Positions 1-13,370 of a stretch of DNA of 64,000 bases are shown in pieces. The translations under genes and the position numbers were made by a program. Source of the DNA: Osedax frankpressi (lineage: Eukaryota > Annelida > Polychaeta > Sabellida > Siboglinidae). The notes under the pieces were generated by a model. That model ran no database searches and had not been told where the DNA came from. It was given only the letters and a program-made list of their open reading frames with translations. The stretch lies in the NCBI GenBank assembly GCA_964035775.1, contig OZ038314.1, positions 2,208,009 to 2,272,008 on the forward strand, read 5' to 3'. Numbering within the stretch: the stretch's first letter is position 1; every line of letters begins with the position of its first letter.

Positions 1-498
1 GTTATAGTTATTTAAGTTATAGTTATTTAAGTTATAGTTATTTAAGTTATAGTTATTTAAGTTATAGTTATTTAATTAATAGTTATTTAAGTTATAGTTA
101 TTTAAGTTATAGTTATTTAAGTTATAGTTATTTAAGTTATAGTTATTTAAGTTATAGTTATTTAATTAATAGTTATTAAATTATAGTTATTTAAGTTATA
201 GTTATTTAAGTTATAGTTATTTAAGTTATAGTTATTTAAGTTATAGTTATTTAAGTTATAGTTATTTAATTTATAGTTATTTAATTTATAGTTATTTAAG
301 TTATAGTTATTTAAGTTATAGTTATTTAAGTTATAGTTATTTAATTAATAGTAATTTAAGTTATAGTAATTTAAGTTTAGTTATTTAATTTATAGTTATT
401 TAAGTTATAGTTAATTAAGTTATCGTTAGTTAAGTTATAGTTATTTAAGTTATAGTTATTAAATTATAGTTATTTAAGTTATAGTTATTTAATTTATA
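1..498 (+). repeat. Partial HOR unit at the left window edge
   Basis: About 33 monomers belonging to a unit that began before the window. It ends in a complete M1 cassette whose marker, starting at 499, is the variant GTGTTTTCAT instead of GTTTTTTCAT. No gene or other sequence type is present. Confidence 0.9.
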
Positions 499-3400
499 GT
501 GTTTTCATTTATGGTTATTTAAGTTATAGTTATTTAAGTTATAGTTATTTAAGTTATAGTTATTTAATTAATAGTTATTTAAGTTATAGTTATTTAAGTT
601 ATAGTTATTTAAGTTATAGTTATTTAAGTTATAGTTATTTAAGTTATAGTTATTTAATTTATAGTTATTTAAGTTATAGTTATTTAAGTTATAGTTATTT
701 AAGTTATAGTTATTTAAGTTATAGTTATTTAAGTTATAGTTATTTAAGTTATAGTTATTTAAGTTATAGTTATTTAATTAATAGTTATTTAAGTTATAGT
801 TATTTAAGTTATAGTTATTTAAGTTATAGTTATTTAAGTTATAGTTATTTAAGTTATAGTTATTTAAGTTATAGTTATTTAATTTATAGTTATTTAATTT
901 ATAGTTATTTAAGTTATAGTTATTTAAGTTATAGTTATTTAAGTTATAGTTATTTAATTAATAGTAATTTAAGTTATAGTAATTTAAGTTTAGTTATTTA
1001 AGTTATAGTTATTTAAGTTATAGTTATTTAAGTTATAGTTATTTAAGTTATAGTTATTTAATTTATAGTTATTTAATTTATAGTTATTTAAGTTATAGTT
1101 ATTTAAGTTATAGTTATTTAAGTTATAGTTATTTAAGTTATAGTTATTTAATTAATAGTAATTTAAGTTATAGTAATTTAAGTTTAGTTATTTAATTTAT
1201 AGTTATTTAAGTTATAGTTAATTAAGTTATCATTAGTTAAGTTATAGTTATTTAAGTTATAGTTATTAAATTATAGTTATTTAAGTTATAGTTATTTAAT
1301 TTATAGTTTTTTCATTTATGGTTATTTATGTTATAGTTATTTAAGTTATAGTTATTTAAGTTATAGTTATTTAATTAATAGTTATTTAAGTAATAGTTAT
1401 TTAAGTTATAGTTATTTAAGTTATAGTTATTTAAGTTATAGTTATTTAAGTTATAGTTATTTAATTAATAGTTATTTAAGTTATAGTTATTTAAGTTATA
1501 GTTATTTAAGTTATAGTTATTTAAGTTATATTTATTTAAGTTATAGTTATTTAATTTATAGTTATTTAATTTATAGTTATTTAAGTTATAGTTATTTAAG
1601 TTATAGTTATTTAAGTTATAGTTATTTAAGTTATAGTTATTTAATTAATAGTTATTTAAGTCATAGTTATTTAAGTTATAGTTATTTAAGTTATAGTTAT
1701 TTAATTAATAGTAATTTAAGTTATAGTAATTTAAGTTTAGTTATTTAATTTATAGTTATTTAAGTTATAGTTAATTAAGTTATCGTTAGTTAAGTTATAG
1801 TTATTTAAGTTATAGTTATTAAATTATAGTTATTTAAGTTATAGTTATTTAATTTATAGTTTTTTCATTTATGGTTATTTAAGTTATAGTTATTTAAGTT
1901 ATACTTATTTAAGTTATAGTTATTTAAGTTATAGTTATTTAAGTTATAGTTATTTAAGTTATAGTTATTTAATTAATAGCTATTTAAGTTATAGTTATTT
2001 AAGTTATAGTTATTTAAGTTATAGTTATTTAAGTTATAGTTATTTAAGTTATAGTTATTTAATTTATAGTTATTTAAGTTATAGTTATTTAAGTTATAGT
2101 TATTTAAGTTATAGTTATTTAAGTTATAGTTATTTAAGTTATAGTTATTTAAGTTATAGTTATTTAAGTTATAGTTATTTAAGTTATAGTTATTATATAA
2201 TATTTATTTAAGTTATAGTTATTTAAGATATATTTATTTAATTTATAGTTATTATATTATAATTATTTAAGTTTTAGTTATTTAAGTTATAGTTATTATA
2301 TTATAGCTATTTAAGTGATATTTATTTAAGTTATAGTTATTTAATTAATAGTTATTTAATTTATAGTTATTTAAGTTATAGTTATTTAAGTTATAGTTAT
2401 TAAATTATATTTATTTAAGTTATAGTTATTTAATTTATAGTTATTTAAGTTATAGTTATTTAAGTTATAGTTATTTAAGTTATAGTTATTTAAGTTATAG
2501 TTATTTAAGTTATAGTTATTTAATTAATAGTTATTTAAGTTATAGTTATTTAAGTTATAGTTAATTAAGTTATCGTTAGTTAAGTTATAGTTATTTAAGT
2601 TATAGTTATTAAATTATAGTTATTTAAGTTATAGTTATTTAATTTATAGTTTTTTCATTTATGGTTATTTAAGTTATAGTTATTTAAGTTATAGTTATTT
2701 AAGTTATAGTTATTTAAGTTATAGTTATTTAAGTTATAGTTATTTAAGTTATAGTTATTTAATTAATAGTTATTTAAGTTATAGTTATTTAAGTTATAGT
2801 TATTTAAGTTATAGTTATTTAAGTTATAGTTATTTAAGTTATAGTTATTTAATTTATAGTTATTTAAGTTATAGTTATTTAAGTTATAGTTATTTAAGTT
2901 ATAGTTATTTAAGTTATAGTTATTTAAGTTATAGTTATTTAAGTTATAGTTATTTAATTAATAGTTATTTAAGTTATAGTTATTTAAGTTATAGTTATTT
3001 AAGTTATAGTTATTTAAGTTATAGTTATTTAAGTTATAGTTATTTAATTTATAGTTATTTAAGTTATAGTTATTTAAGTTATAGTTATTTAAGTTATAGT
3101 TATTTAAGTTATGGTTATTTAAGTTATAGTTATTTAATTAATAGTAATTTAAGTTATAGTAATTTAAGTTTAGTTATTTAATTTATAGTTATTTAAGTTA
3201 TAGTTATTTAAGTTATAGTTATTTAAGTTATAGTTATTTAAGTTATAGTTATTTAAGTTATAGTTATTTAATTAATAGTTATTTAAGTTATAGTTATTTA
3301 AGTTATAGTTATTTAAGTTATAGTTATTTAATTTATAGTTATTTAATTTATAGTTATTTAAGTTATAGTTATTTAAGTTATAGTTATTTAAGTTATAGTT

Positions 3401-3560
3401 ATTTAATTAATAGTAATTTAAGTTATAGTAATTTAAGTTTAGTTATTTAATTTATAGTTATTTAAGTTATAGTTAATTAAGTTATCGTTATTTAAGTTAT
3501 AGTTATTTAAGTTATAGTTATTAAATTATAGTTATTTAAGTTATAGTTATTTAATTTATA
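499..3560 (+). repeat. Super-HOR family A, copy 1
   Basis: Four HOR units with markers at 499, 1306, 1859 and 2649 (unit lengths 807, 553, 790 and 912 bp). The first unit contains an incomplete M1 near 952-1000 that returns to canonical monomers without a marker. The second opens with the private variant TTATTTATGTTATAG near 1323 and carries GTCATAG near 1661. The third holds a V2 module. Compared with copies 2 and 3 the first unit is longer and starts as type a. The offset to copy 2 is 2,955-2,956 bp through units 2 and 3. Confidence 0.9.
2183..2329 (+). repeat. V2 module, copy 1
   Basis: Ten monomers, 147 bp (three of 14 bp), opening GTTATAGTTATTATA, TAATATTTATTTAA and closing TTATAGCTATTTAA, GTGATATTTATTTAA. 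The order also includes GATATATTTATTTAA and GTTTTAGTTATTTAA. It sits in the third unit of family A copy 1 and is followed by only one TTTATAG monomer. Confidence 0.9.
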
Positions 3561-6470
3561 GTTTTTTCATTTATGGTTATTATATTATAGTTATATAAAT
3601 TATAGTAATTCAATTTATAGTTATTTAAGTTATAGTTATTTAAGTTATAGTTATTTAAGTTATAATTATTTAAGTTATAGTTATTTAAGTTATAGTTATT
3701 TAAGTTATAGTTATTTAAGTTATAGTTATTTAAGTTATAGTTATTTAATTAATAGTTATTTAAGTTATAGTTATTTAAGTTATAGTTATTTAAGTTATAG
3801 TTATTTAAGTTATAGTTATTTAAGTTATAGTTATTTAAGTTATAGTTATTTAATTTATAGTTATTTAATTTATAGTTATTTAAGTTATAGTTATTTAAGT
3901 TATAGTTATTTAAGTTATAGTTATTTAATTAATAGTAATTTAAGTTATAGTAATTTAAGTTTAGTTATTTAAGTTATAGTTATTTAAGTTATAGTTATTT
4001 AAGTTATAGTTATTTAATTTATAGTTATTTAATTTATAGTTATTTAAGTTATAGTTATTTAAGTTATAGTTATTTAAGTTATAGTTATTTAAGTTATAGT
4101 TATTTAATTAATAGTAATTTAAGTTATAGTAATTTAAGTTTAGTTATTTAATTTATAGTTATTTAAGTTATAGTTAATTAAGTTATCATTAGTTAAGTTA
4201 TAGTTATTTAAGTTATAGTTATTAAATTATAGTTATTTAAGTTATAGTTATTTAATTTATAGTTTTTTCATTTATGGTTATTTATGTTATAGTTATTTAA
4301 GTTATAGTTATTTAAGTTATAGTTATTTAATTAATAGTTATTTAAGTAATAGTTATTTAAGTTATAGTTATTTAAGTTATAGTTATTTAAGTTATAGTTA
4401 TTTAAGTAATAGTTATTTAATTAATAGTTATTTAAGTTATAGTTATTTAAGTTATAGTTATTTAAGTTATAGTTATTTAAGTTATATTTATTTAAGTTAT
4501 AGTTATTTAATTTATAGTTATTTAATTTATAGTTATTTAAGTTATAGTTATTTAAGTTATAGTTATTTAAGTTATAGTTATTTAAGTTATAGTTATTTAA
4601 TTAATAGTTATTTAAGTCATAGTTATTTAAGTTATAGTTATTTAAGTTATAGTATTTAATTAATAGTAATTTAAGTTATAGTAATTTAAGTTTAGTTATT
4701 TAATTTATAGTTATTTAAGTTATAGTTAATTAAGTTATCGTTAGTTAAGTTATAGTTATTTAAGTTATAGTTATTAAATTATAGTTATTTAAGTTATAGT
4801 TATTTAATTTATAGTTTTTTCATTTATGGTTATTTAAGTTATAGTTATTTAAGTTATAGTTAATTAAGTTATAGTTATTTAAGTTATAGTTATTTAAGTT
4901 ATAGTTATTTAAGTTATAGTTATTTAATTAATAGCTATTTAAGTTATAGTTATTTAAGTTATAGTTATTTAAGTTATAGTTATTTAAGTTATAGTTATTT
5001 AAGTTATAGTTATTTAATTTATAGTTATTTAAGTTATAGTTATTTAAGTTATAGTTATTTAAGTTATAGTTATTTAAGTTATAGTTATTTAAGTTATAGT
5101 TATTTAAGTTATAGTTATTTAAGTTATAGTTATTTAAGTTATAGTTATTATATAATATTTATTTAAGTTATAGTTATTTAAGATATATTTATTTAATTTA
5201 TAGTTATTATATTATAATTATTTAAGTTTTAGTTATTTAAGTTATAGTTATTATATTATAGCTATTTAAGTGATATTTATTTAAGTTATAGTTATTTAAT
5301 TAATAGTTATTTAATTTATAGTTATTTAAGTTATAGTTATTTAAGTTATAGTTATTAAATTATATTTATTTAAGTTATAGTTATTTAATTTATAGTTATT
5401 TAAGTTATAGTTATTTAAGTTATAGTTATTTAAGTTATAGTTATTTAAGTTATAGTTATTTAAGTTATAGTTATTTAATTAATAGTTATTTAAGTTATAG
5501 TTATTTAAGTTATAGTTAATTAAGTTATCGTTAGTTAAGTTATAGTTATTTAAGTTATAGTTATTAAATTATAGTTATTTAAGTTATAGTTATTTAATTT
5601 ATAGTTTTTTCATTTATGGTTATTTAAGTTATAGTTATTTAAGTTATAGTTATTTAAGTTATAGTTATTTAAGTTATAGTTATTTAAGTTATAGTTATTT
5701 AAGTTATAGTTATTGAATTAATAGTTATTTAAGTTATAGTTATTTAAGTTATAGTTATTTAAGTTATAGTTATTTAAGTTATAGTTATTTAAGTTATAGT
5801 TATTTAATTTATAGTTATTTAAGTTATAGTTATTTAAGTTATAGTTATTTAAGTTATAGTTATTTAATTAATAGTTATTTAAGTTATAGTTATTTAAGTT
5901 ATAGTTATTTAAGTTATAGTTATTTAAGTTATAGTTATTTAAGTTATAGTTATTTAATTTATAGTTATTTAAGTTATAGTTATTTAAGTTATAGTTATTT
6001 AAGTTATAGTTATTTAAGTTATGGTTATTTAAGTTATAGTTATTTAATTAATAGTAATTTAAGTTATAGTAATTTAAGTTTAGTTATTTAATTTATAGTT
6101 ATTTAAGTTATAGTTATTTAAGTTATAGTTATTTAAGTTATAGTTATTTAAGTTATAGTTATTTAAGTTATAGTTATTTAATTAATAGTTATTTAAGTTA
6201 TAGTTATTTAAGTTATAGTTATTTAAGTTATAGTTATTTAATTTATAGTTATTTAATTTATAGTTATTTAAGTTATAGTTATTTAAGTTATAGTTATTTA
6301 AGTTATAGTTATTTAATTAATAGTAATTTAAGTTATAGTAATTTAAGTTTAGTTATTTAATTTATAGTTATTTAAGTTATAGTTAATTAAGTTATCGTTA
6401 TTTAAGTTATAGTTATTTAAGTTATAGTTATTAAATTATAGTTATTTAAGTTATAGTTATTTAATTTATA
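3561..6470 (+). repeat. Super-HOR family A, copy 2
   Basis: Units start at markers 3561, 4262, 4814 and 5604 (701, 552, 790 and 867 bp), in the same order as copy 1. It opens as type b with a distinctive GTAATTCAATTTATAG near 3605. Near 4653 one T is missing (TATAGTATTTAATTAATAG). Copy 3 shares this loss and copy 1 does not, so copies 2 and 3 are sisters. The offset to copy 3 is 2,925 bp at the V2 module and at the second-unit marker. Confidence 0.9.
5138..5284 (+). repeat. V2 module, copy 2
   Basis: Same 147-bp monomer order as at 2183, at +2,955 bp, in the third unit of family A copy 2. Confidence 0.9.
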
Positions 6471-9400
6471 GTTTTTTCATTTATGGTTATTATATTATAG
6501 TTATATAAATTATAGTAATTCAATTTATAGTTATTTAAGTTATAGTTATTTAAGTTATAGTTATTTAAGTTATAATTATTTAAGTTATAGTTATTTAAGT
6601 TATAGTTATTTAAGTTATAGTTATTTAAGTTATAGTTATTTAAGTTATAGTTATTTAATTAATAGTTATTTAAGTTATAGTTATTTAAGTTATAGTTATT
6701 TAAGTTATAGTTATTTAAGTTATAGTTATTTAAGTTATAGTTATTTAAGTTATAGTTATTTAAGTTATAGTTATTTAATTTATAGTTATTTAATTTATAG
6801 TTATTTAAGTTATAGTTATTTAAGTTATAGTTATTTAAGTTATAGTTATTTAATTAATAGTAATTTAAGTTATAGTAATTTAAGTTTAGTTATTTAAGTT
6901 ATAGTTATTTAAGTTATAGTTATTTAAGTTATAGTTATTTAATTTATAGTTATTTAATTTATAGTTATTTAAGTTATAGTTATTTAAGTTATAGTTATTT
7001 AAGTTATAGTTATTTAAGTTATAGTTATTTAATTAATAGTAATTTAAGTTATAGTAATTTAAGTTTAGTTATTTAATTTATAGTTATTTAAGTTATAGTT
7101 AATTAAGTTATCATTAGTTAAGTTATAGTTATTTAAGTTATAGTTATTAAATTATAGTTATTTAAGTTATAGTTATTTAATTTATAGTTTTTTCATTTAT
7201 GGTTATTTATGTTATAGTTATTTAAGTTATAGTTATTTAAGTTATAGTTATTTAATTAATAGTTATTTAAGTAATAGTTATTTAAGTTATAGTTATTTAA
7301 GTTATAGTTATTTAAGTTATAGTTATTTAAGTAATAGTTATTTAATTAATAGTTATTTAAGTTATAGTTATTTAAGTTATAGTTATTTAAGTTATAGTTA
7401 TTTAAGTTATATTTATTTAAGTTATAGTTATTTAATTTATAGTTATTTAATTTATAGTTATTTAAGTTATAGTTATTTAAGTTATAGTTATTTAAGTTAT
7501 AGTTATTTAAGTTATAGTTATTTAATTAATAGTTATTTAAGTCATAGTTATTTAAGTTATAGTTATTTAAGTTATAGTATTTAATTAATAGTAATTTAAG
7601 TTATAGTAATTTAAGTTTAGTTATTTAATTTATAGTTATTTAAGTTATAGTTAATTAAGTTATCGTTAGTTAAGTTATAGTTATTTAAGTTATAGTTATT
7701 AAATTATAGTTATTTAAGTTATAGTTATTTAATTTATAGTTTTTTCATTTATGGTTATTTAAGTTATAGTTATTTAAGTTATAGTTATTTAAGTTATAGT
7801 TATTTAAGTTATAGTTATTTAAGTTATAGTTATTTAAGTTATAGTTATTTAATTAATAGCTATTTAAGTTATAGTTATTTAAGTTATAGTTATTTAAGTT
7901 ATAGTTATTTAAGTTATAGTTATTTAAGTTATAGTTATTTAATTTATAGTTATTTAAGTTATAGTTATTTAAGTTATAGTTATTTAAGTTATAGTTATTT
8001 AAGTTATAGTTATTTAAGTTATAGTTATTTAAGTTATAGTTATTTAAGTTATAGTTATTTAAGTTATAGTTATTATATAATATTTATTTAAGTTATAGTT
8101 ATTTAAGATATATTTATTTAATTTATAGTTATTATATTATAATTATTTAAGTTTTAGTTATTTAAGTTATAGTTATTATATTATAGCTATTTAAGTGATA
8201 TTTATTTAAGTTATAGTTATTTAATTAATAGTTATTTAATTTATAGTTATTTAAGTTATAGTTATTTAAGTTATAGTTATTAAATTATATTTATTTAAGT
8301 TATAGTTATTTAATTTATAGTTATTTAAGTTATAGTTATTTAAGTTATAGTTATTTAAGTTATAGTTATTTAAGTTATAGTTATTTAAGTTATAGTTATT
8401 TAATTATAGTTATTTAAGTTATAGTTATTTAATTTATAGTTTTTTCATTTATGGTTATTTAAGTTATAGTTATTTAAGTTATAGTTATTTAAGTTATAGT
8501 TATTTAAGTTATAGTTATTTAAGTTATAGTTATTTAAGTTATAGTTATTTAATTAATAGTTATTTAAGTTATAGTTATTTAAGTTATAGTTATTTAAGTT
8601 ATAGTTATTTAAGTTATAGTTATTTAAGTTATAGTTATTTAATTTATAGTTATTTAAGTTATAGTTATTTAAGTTATAGTTATTTAAGTTATAGTTATTT
8701 AAGTTATAGTTATTTAAGTTATAGTTATTTAAGTTATAGTTATTTAATTAATAGTTATTTAAGTTATAGTTATTTAAGTTATAGTTATTTAAGTTATAGT
8801 TATTTAAGTTATAGTTATTTAAGTTATAGTTATTTAATTTATAGTTATTTAAGTTATAGTTATTTAAGTTATAGTTATTTAAGTTATAGTTATTTAAGTT
8901 ATGGTTATTTAAGTTATAGTTATTTAATTAATAGTAATTTAAGTTATAGTAATTTAAGTTTAGTTATTTAATTTATAGTTATTTAAGTTATAGTTATTTA
9001 AGTTATAGTTATTTAAGTTATAGTTATTTAAGTTATAGTTATTTAATTTATAGTTATTTAAGTTATAGTTATTTAAGTTATAGTTATTTAAGTTATAGTT
9101 ATTTAAGTTATAGTTATTTAAGTTATAGTTATTTAAGTTATAGTTATTTAATTAATAGTTATTTAAGTTATAGTTATTTAAGTTATAGTTATTTAAGTTA
9201 TAGTTATTTAAGTTATAGTTATTTAAGTTATAGTTATTTAATTTATAGTTATTTAAGTTATAGTTATTTAAGTTATAGTTATTTAAGTTATAGTTATTTA
9301 AGTTATGGTTATTTAAGTTATAGTTATTTAATTAATAGTAATTTAAGTTATAGTAATTTAAGTTTAGTTATTTAATTTATAGTTATTTAAGTTATAGTTA

Positions 9401-9784
9401 TTTAAGTTATAGTTATTTAAGTTATAGTTATTTAAGTTATAGTTATTTAAGTTATAGTTATTTAATTAATAGTTATTTAAGTTATAGTTATTTAAGTTAT
9501 AGTTATTTAAGTTATAGTTATTTAAGTTATAGTTATTTAAGTTATAGTTATTTAATTTATAGTTATTTAATTTATAGTTATTTAAGTTATAGTTATTTAA
9601 GTTATAGTTATTTAAGTTATAGTTATTTAATTAATAGTAATTTAAGTTATAGTAATTTAAGTTTAGTTATTTAATTTATAGTTATTTAAGTTATAGTTAA
9701 TTAAGTTATCGTTATTTAAGTTATAGTTATTTAAGTTATAGTTATTAAATTATAGTTATTTAAGTTATAGTTATTTAATTTATA
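6471..9784 (+). repeat. Super-HOR family A, copy 3 (with an internal duplication and a deletion)
   Basis: Units start at markers 6471, 7187, 7739 and 8439 (716, 552, 700 and 1346 bp). It shares with copy 2 the type-b start, the GTAATTC variant and the single-T loss (near 7578). The third unit is exactly 90 bp (six monomers) shorter than in copies 1 and 2: after the V2 module the CpG part of M1 is absent and TTTAATTATAG marks the join near 8401. The fourth unit is long because a segment with TTATGGTT followed by the start of M1 occurs twice, 404 bp apart (TGG at 8902 and 9306). Confidence 0.88.
8063..8209 (+). repeat. V2 module, copy 3
   Basis: Same 147-bp order, at +2,925 bp from copy 2, in family A copy 3. 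The sequence after it carries the 90-bp deletion described for that copy. Confidence 0.9.
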
Positions 9785-11733
9785 GTTTTTTCATTTATGG
9801 TTATTATATTATAGTTATATAAATTATAGTAATTTAAGTTATAGTTATTTAAGTTATAGTTATTTAAGTTATAGTTATTTAAGTTATAGTTATTTAAGTT
9901 ATAGTTATTTAAGTTATAGTTATTTAATTAATAGTTATTTAAGTTATAGTTATTTAAGTTATAGTTATTTAAGTTATAGTTATTTAAGTTATAGTTATTT
10001 AAGTTATAGTTATTTAATTAATAGTTATTTAAGTTATAGTTATTTAAGTTATAGTTGTTTAAGTTATAGTTATTTAAGTTATAGTTATTTAAGTTATAGT
10101 TATTTAATTTATAGTTATTTAATTTATAGTTATTTAAGTTATAGTTATTTAAGTTATAGTTATTTAAGTTATAGTTATTTAAGTTATAGTTATTTAATTA
10201 ATAGTAATTTAAGTTATAGTAATTTAAGTTTAGTTATTTAATTTATAGTTATTTAAGTTATAGTTAATTAAGTTATCGTTAGTTAAGTTATAGTTATTTA
10301 AGTTATAGTTATTAAATTATAGTTATTTAAGTTATAGTTATTTAATTTATAGTTTTTTCATTTATGGTTATTTAAGTTATAGTTATTTAAGTTATAGTTA
10401 TTTAAGTTATAGTTATTTAATTAATAGTTATTTAAGTTATAGTTATTTAAGTTATAGTTATTTAAGTTATAGTTATTTAAATTATAGTTATTTAAGTTAT
10501 AGTTATTTAATTTATAGTTATTTAAGTTATTGTTATTTAAATTATAGTTATTTAAGTTATAGTTATTTAAGTTATAGTTATTTAAGTTATAGTTATTTAA
10601 GTTATAGTTATTTAAGTTATAGTTATTTAAGTTATAGTTATTTAATTAATAGTTATTTAAGTTATAGTTATTTAAGTTATAGTTATTTAAGTTATAGTTA
10701 TTTAAGTTATAGTTATTTAAGTTATAGTTATTTAATTTATAGTTATTTAATTTATAGTTATTTAAGTTATAGTTATTTAAGTTATAGTTATTTAAGTTAT
10801 AGTTATTTAAGTTTAGTTATTTAAGTTATAGTTATTTAAGTTATAGTTATTTAATTAATAGTAATTTAAGTTATAGTAATTTAAGTGTAGTTATTTAATT
10901 TATAGTTATTTAAGTTATAGTTAATTAAGTTATCGTTAGTTAAGTTATAGTTATTTAAGTTATAGTTATTAAATTATAGTTATTTAAGTTATAGTTATTT
11001 AATTTATAGTTTTTTCATTTATGGTTATTATATTATAGTTATATAAATTATAGTTATTTAAGTTATAGTTATTTAAGTTATATTTATTTAAGTTATAGTT
11101 ATTTAAGTTATAGTTATTTAATTTATAGTTATTTAAGTTATAGTTATTTAAGTTATAGTTATTTAATTTATAGTTATTTAATTTATAGTTATTTAAGTTA
11201 TAGTTATTTAAGTTATAGTTATTTAAATTATAGTTATTTAAGTTATAGTTATTTAATTAATAGTATTTTAAGTTATAGTAATTTAAGTTTAGTTATTTAA
11301 TTTATAGTTATTTAAGTTATAGTTAATTAAGTTATCGTTAGTTAAGTTATAGTTATTTAAGTTATAGTTATTAAATTATAGTTATTTAAGTTATAGTTAT
11401 TTAATTTATAGTTTTTTCATTTATGGTTATTTAAGTTATAGTTATTTAAGTTATAGTTATTTAAGTTATAGTTACTTAAGTTATAGTTATTTAAGTTATA
11501 GTTATTTAAGTTATAGTTATTTAATTTATACTTATTTAATTTATAGTTATTTAAGTTATAGTTATTTAAGTTATAGTTATTTAAGTTATAGTTATTTAAG
11601 TTATAGTTATTTAAGTTATAGTTATTTAATTAATAGTAATTTAAGTTATAGTAATTTAAGTTTAGTTATTTAATTTATAGTTATTTAAGTTATAGTTATT
11701 TAAGTTATAGTTATTTAAGTTATAGTTATTTAA

Positions 11734-11880
11734 GTTATAGTTATTATATAATATTTATTTAAGTTATAGTTATTTAAGATATATTTATTTAATTTATAGT
11801 TATTATATTATAATTATTTAAGTTTTAGTTATTTAAGTTATAGTTATTATATTATAGCTATTTAAGTGATATTTATTTAA
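11734..11880 (+). repeat. V2 module, copy 4
   Basis: Same 147-bp order. It differs from the family-A copies in context: an expanded run of 20 TTTATAG monomers and a V2b module follow shortly after. Confidence 0.9.
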
Positions 11881-11969
11881 GTTATAGTTATTTAATTAAT
11901 AGTTATTTAATTTATAGTTATTTAAGTTATAGTTATTAAATTATATTTATTTAAGTTATAGTTATTTAA

Positions 11970-12269
11970 TTTATAGTTATTTAATTTATAGTTATTTAAT
12001 TTATAGTTATTTAATTTATAGTTATTTAATTTATAGTTATTTAATTTATAGTTATTTAATTTATAGTTATTTAATTTATAGTTATTTAATTTATAGTTAT
12101 TTAATTTATAGTTATTTAATTTATAGTTATTTAATTTATAGTTATTTAATTTATAGTTATTTAATTTATAGTTATTTAATTTATAGTTATTTAATTTATA
12201 GTTATTTAATTTATAGTTATTTAATTTATAGTTATTTAATTTATAGTTATTTAATTTATAGTTATTATA
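11970..12269 (+). repeat. TTTATAG-monomer run, 20 units
   Basis: Twenty consecutive copies of TTTATAGTTATTTAA, the last ending TTATTATA. Elsewhere this variant occurs singly or in pairs among canonical monomers, so this is a local expansion of one variant. Confidence 0.93.
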
Positions 12270-12563
12270 GTTATTTAAATTATAGTTATTTAAGTTATAG
12301 TTATTTAAGTTATAGTTATTTAAGTTATAGTTATTTAAGTTATAGTTATTTAAGTTATAGTTATTTAAGTTATAGTTATTTAAGTTATAGTTATTTCAGT
12401 TATAGTTATTTAAGTTATAGTTATTTAAGTTATAGTTATTTAAGTTATAATTATTTAAATTATAGTTATATAAGTTATAGTTAATTAAGTTATCGTTATT
12501 TAAGTTATAGTTATTTAAGTTATAGTTATTTAAATTTTAGTTATATAAGTTATAGTTATTGAA
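12270..12563 (+). repeat. V2b module, copy 1
   Basis: Directly follows a TTTATAG run. It includes TTATTTAAATTATAG, nine or so canonical monomers, TTATTTCAGTTATAG, TATAATTATTTAAATT, a CpG monomer GTTATCGTTATTTAA, AAATTTTAGTTATATAAG, and ends in TTATTGAA. Confidence 0.88.
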
Positions 12564-12861
12564 TTTATAGTTATTTAATTTATAGTTATTTAAGTTATAG
12601 TTATTTAAGTTATAGTTATTTAAGTTATAGTTATTTAAGTTATAGTTATTTAATTAATAGTAATTTAAGTTATAGTAATTTAAGTTTAGTTATTTAATTT
12701 ATAGTTATTTAAGTTATAGTTAATTAAGTTATCGTTAGTTAAGTTATAGTTATTTAAGTTATAGTTATTAAATTATAGTTATTTAAGTTATAGTTATTTA
12801 ATTTATAGTTTTTTCATTTATGGTTATTTAAGTTATAGTTATTTAAGTTATAGTTATTTAA

Positions 12862-12905
12862 GTTATAGTTATTATATTATAGCTATTTAAGTGATATTTA
12901 TTTAA
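12862..12905 (+). repeat. Truncated V2 module
   Basis: Only the last three V2 monomers are present (GTTATAGTTATTATA, TTATAGCTATTTAA, GTGATATTTATTTAA), entered directly from canonical monomers. A ten-monomer TTTATAG run follows. Confidence 0.87.
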
Positions 12906-13009
12906 GTTATAGTTATTTAATTAATAGTTATTTAATGTATAGTTATTTAAGTTATAGTTATTTAAGTTATAGTTATTAAATTATATTTATTTAAGTTATA
13001 GTTATTTAA

Positions 13010-13159
13010 TTTATAGTTATTTAATTTATAGTTATTTAATTTATAGTTATTTAATTTATAGTTATTTAATTTATAGTTATTTAATTTATAGTTATTTAAT
13101 TTATAGTTATTTAATTTATAGTTATTTAATTTATAGTTATTTAATTTATAGTTATTATA
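13010..13159 (+). repeat. TTTATAG-monomer run, 10 units
   Basis: Ten consecutive TTTATAGTTATTTAA monomers, with the same terminal TTATTATAG junction as the other runs. Confidence 0.93.
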
Positions 13160-13370
13160 GTTATTTAAATTATAGTTATTTAAGTTATAGTTATTTAAGT
13201 TATAGTTATTTAAGTTATAGTTATTTAAGTTATAGTTATTTAAGTTATAGTTATTTAAGTTATAGTTATTTAAGTTATAATTATTTAAATTATAGTTATA
13301 TAAGTTATAGTTAATTAAGTTATCGTTATTTAAGTTATAGTTATTTAAGTTATAGTTATTTAAATTTTAG
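13160..13370 (+). repeat. V2b module, shortened copy
   Basis: Follows the ten-monomer run. It lacks the TTATTTCAG monomer and the closing TTATTGAA; AAATTTTAG is followed by TTATTTAAG instead of TTATATAAG. Confidence 0.84.

Noticed and set aside
3590-3625. Type-b junctions (TTATTATATTATAG) as insertion scars or target-site duplications of a mobile element
   Set aside because: The same junction recurs in many HOR units and aligns to 14- and 15-bp monomers. There is no inserted DNA between flanking repeats.
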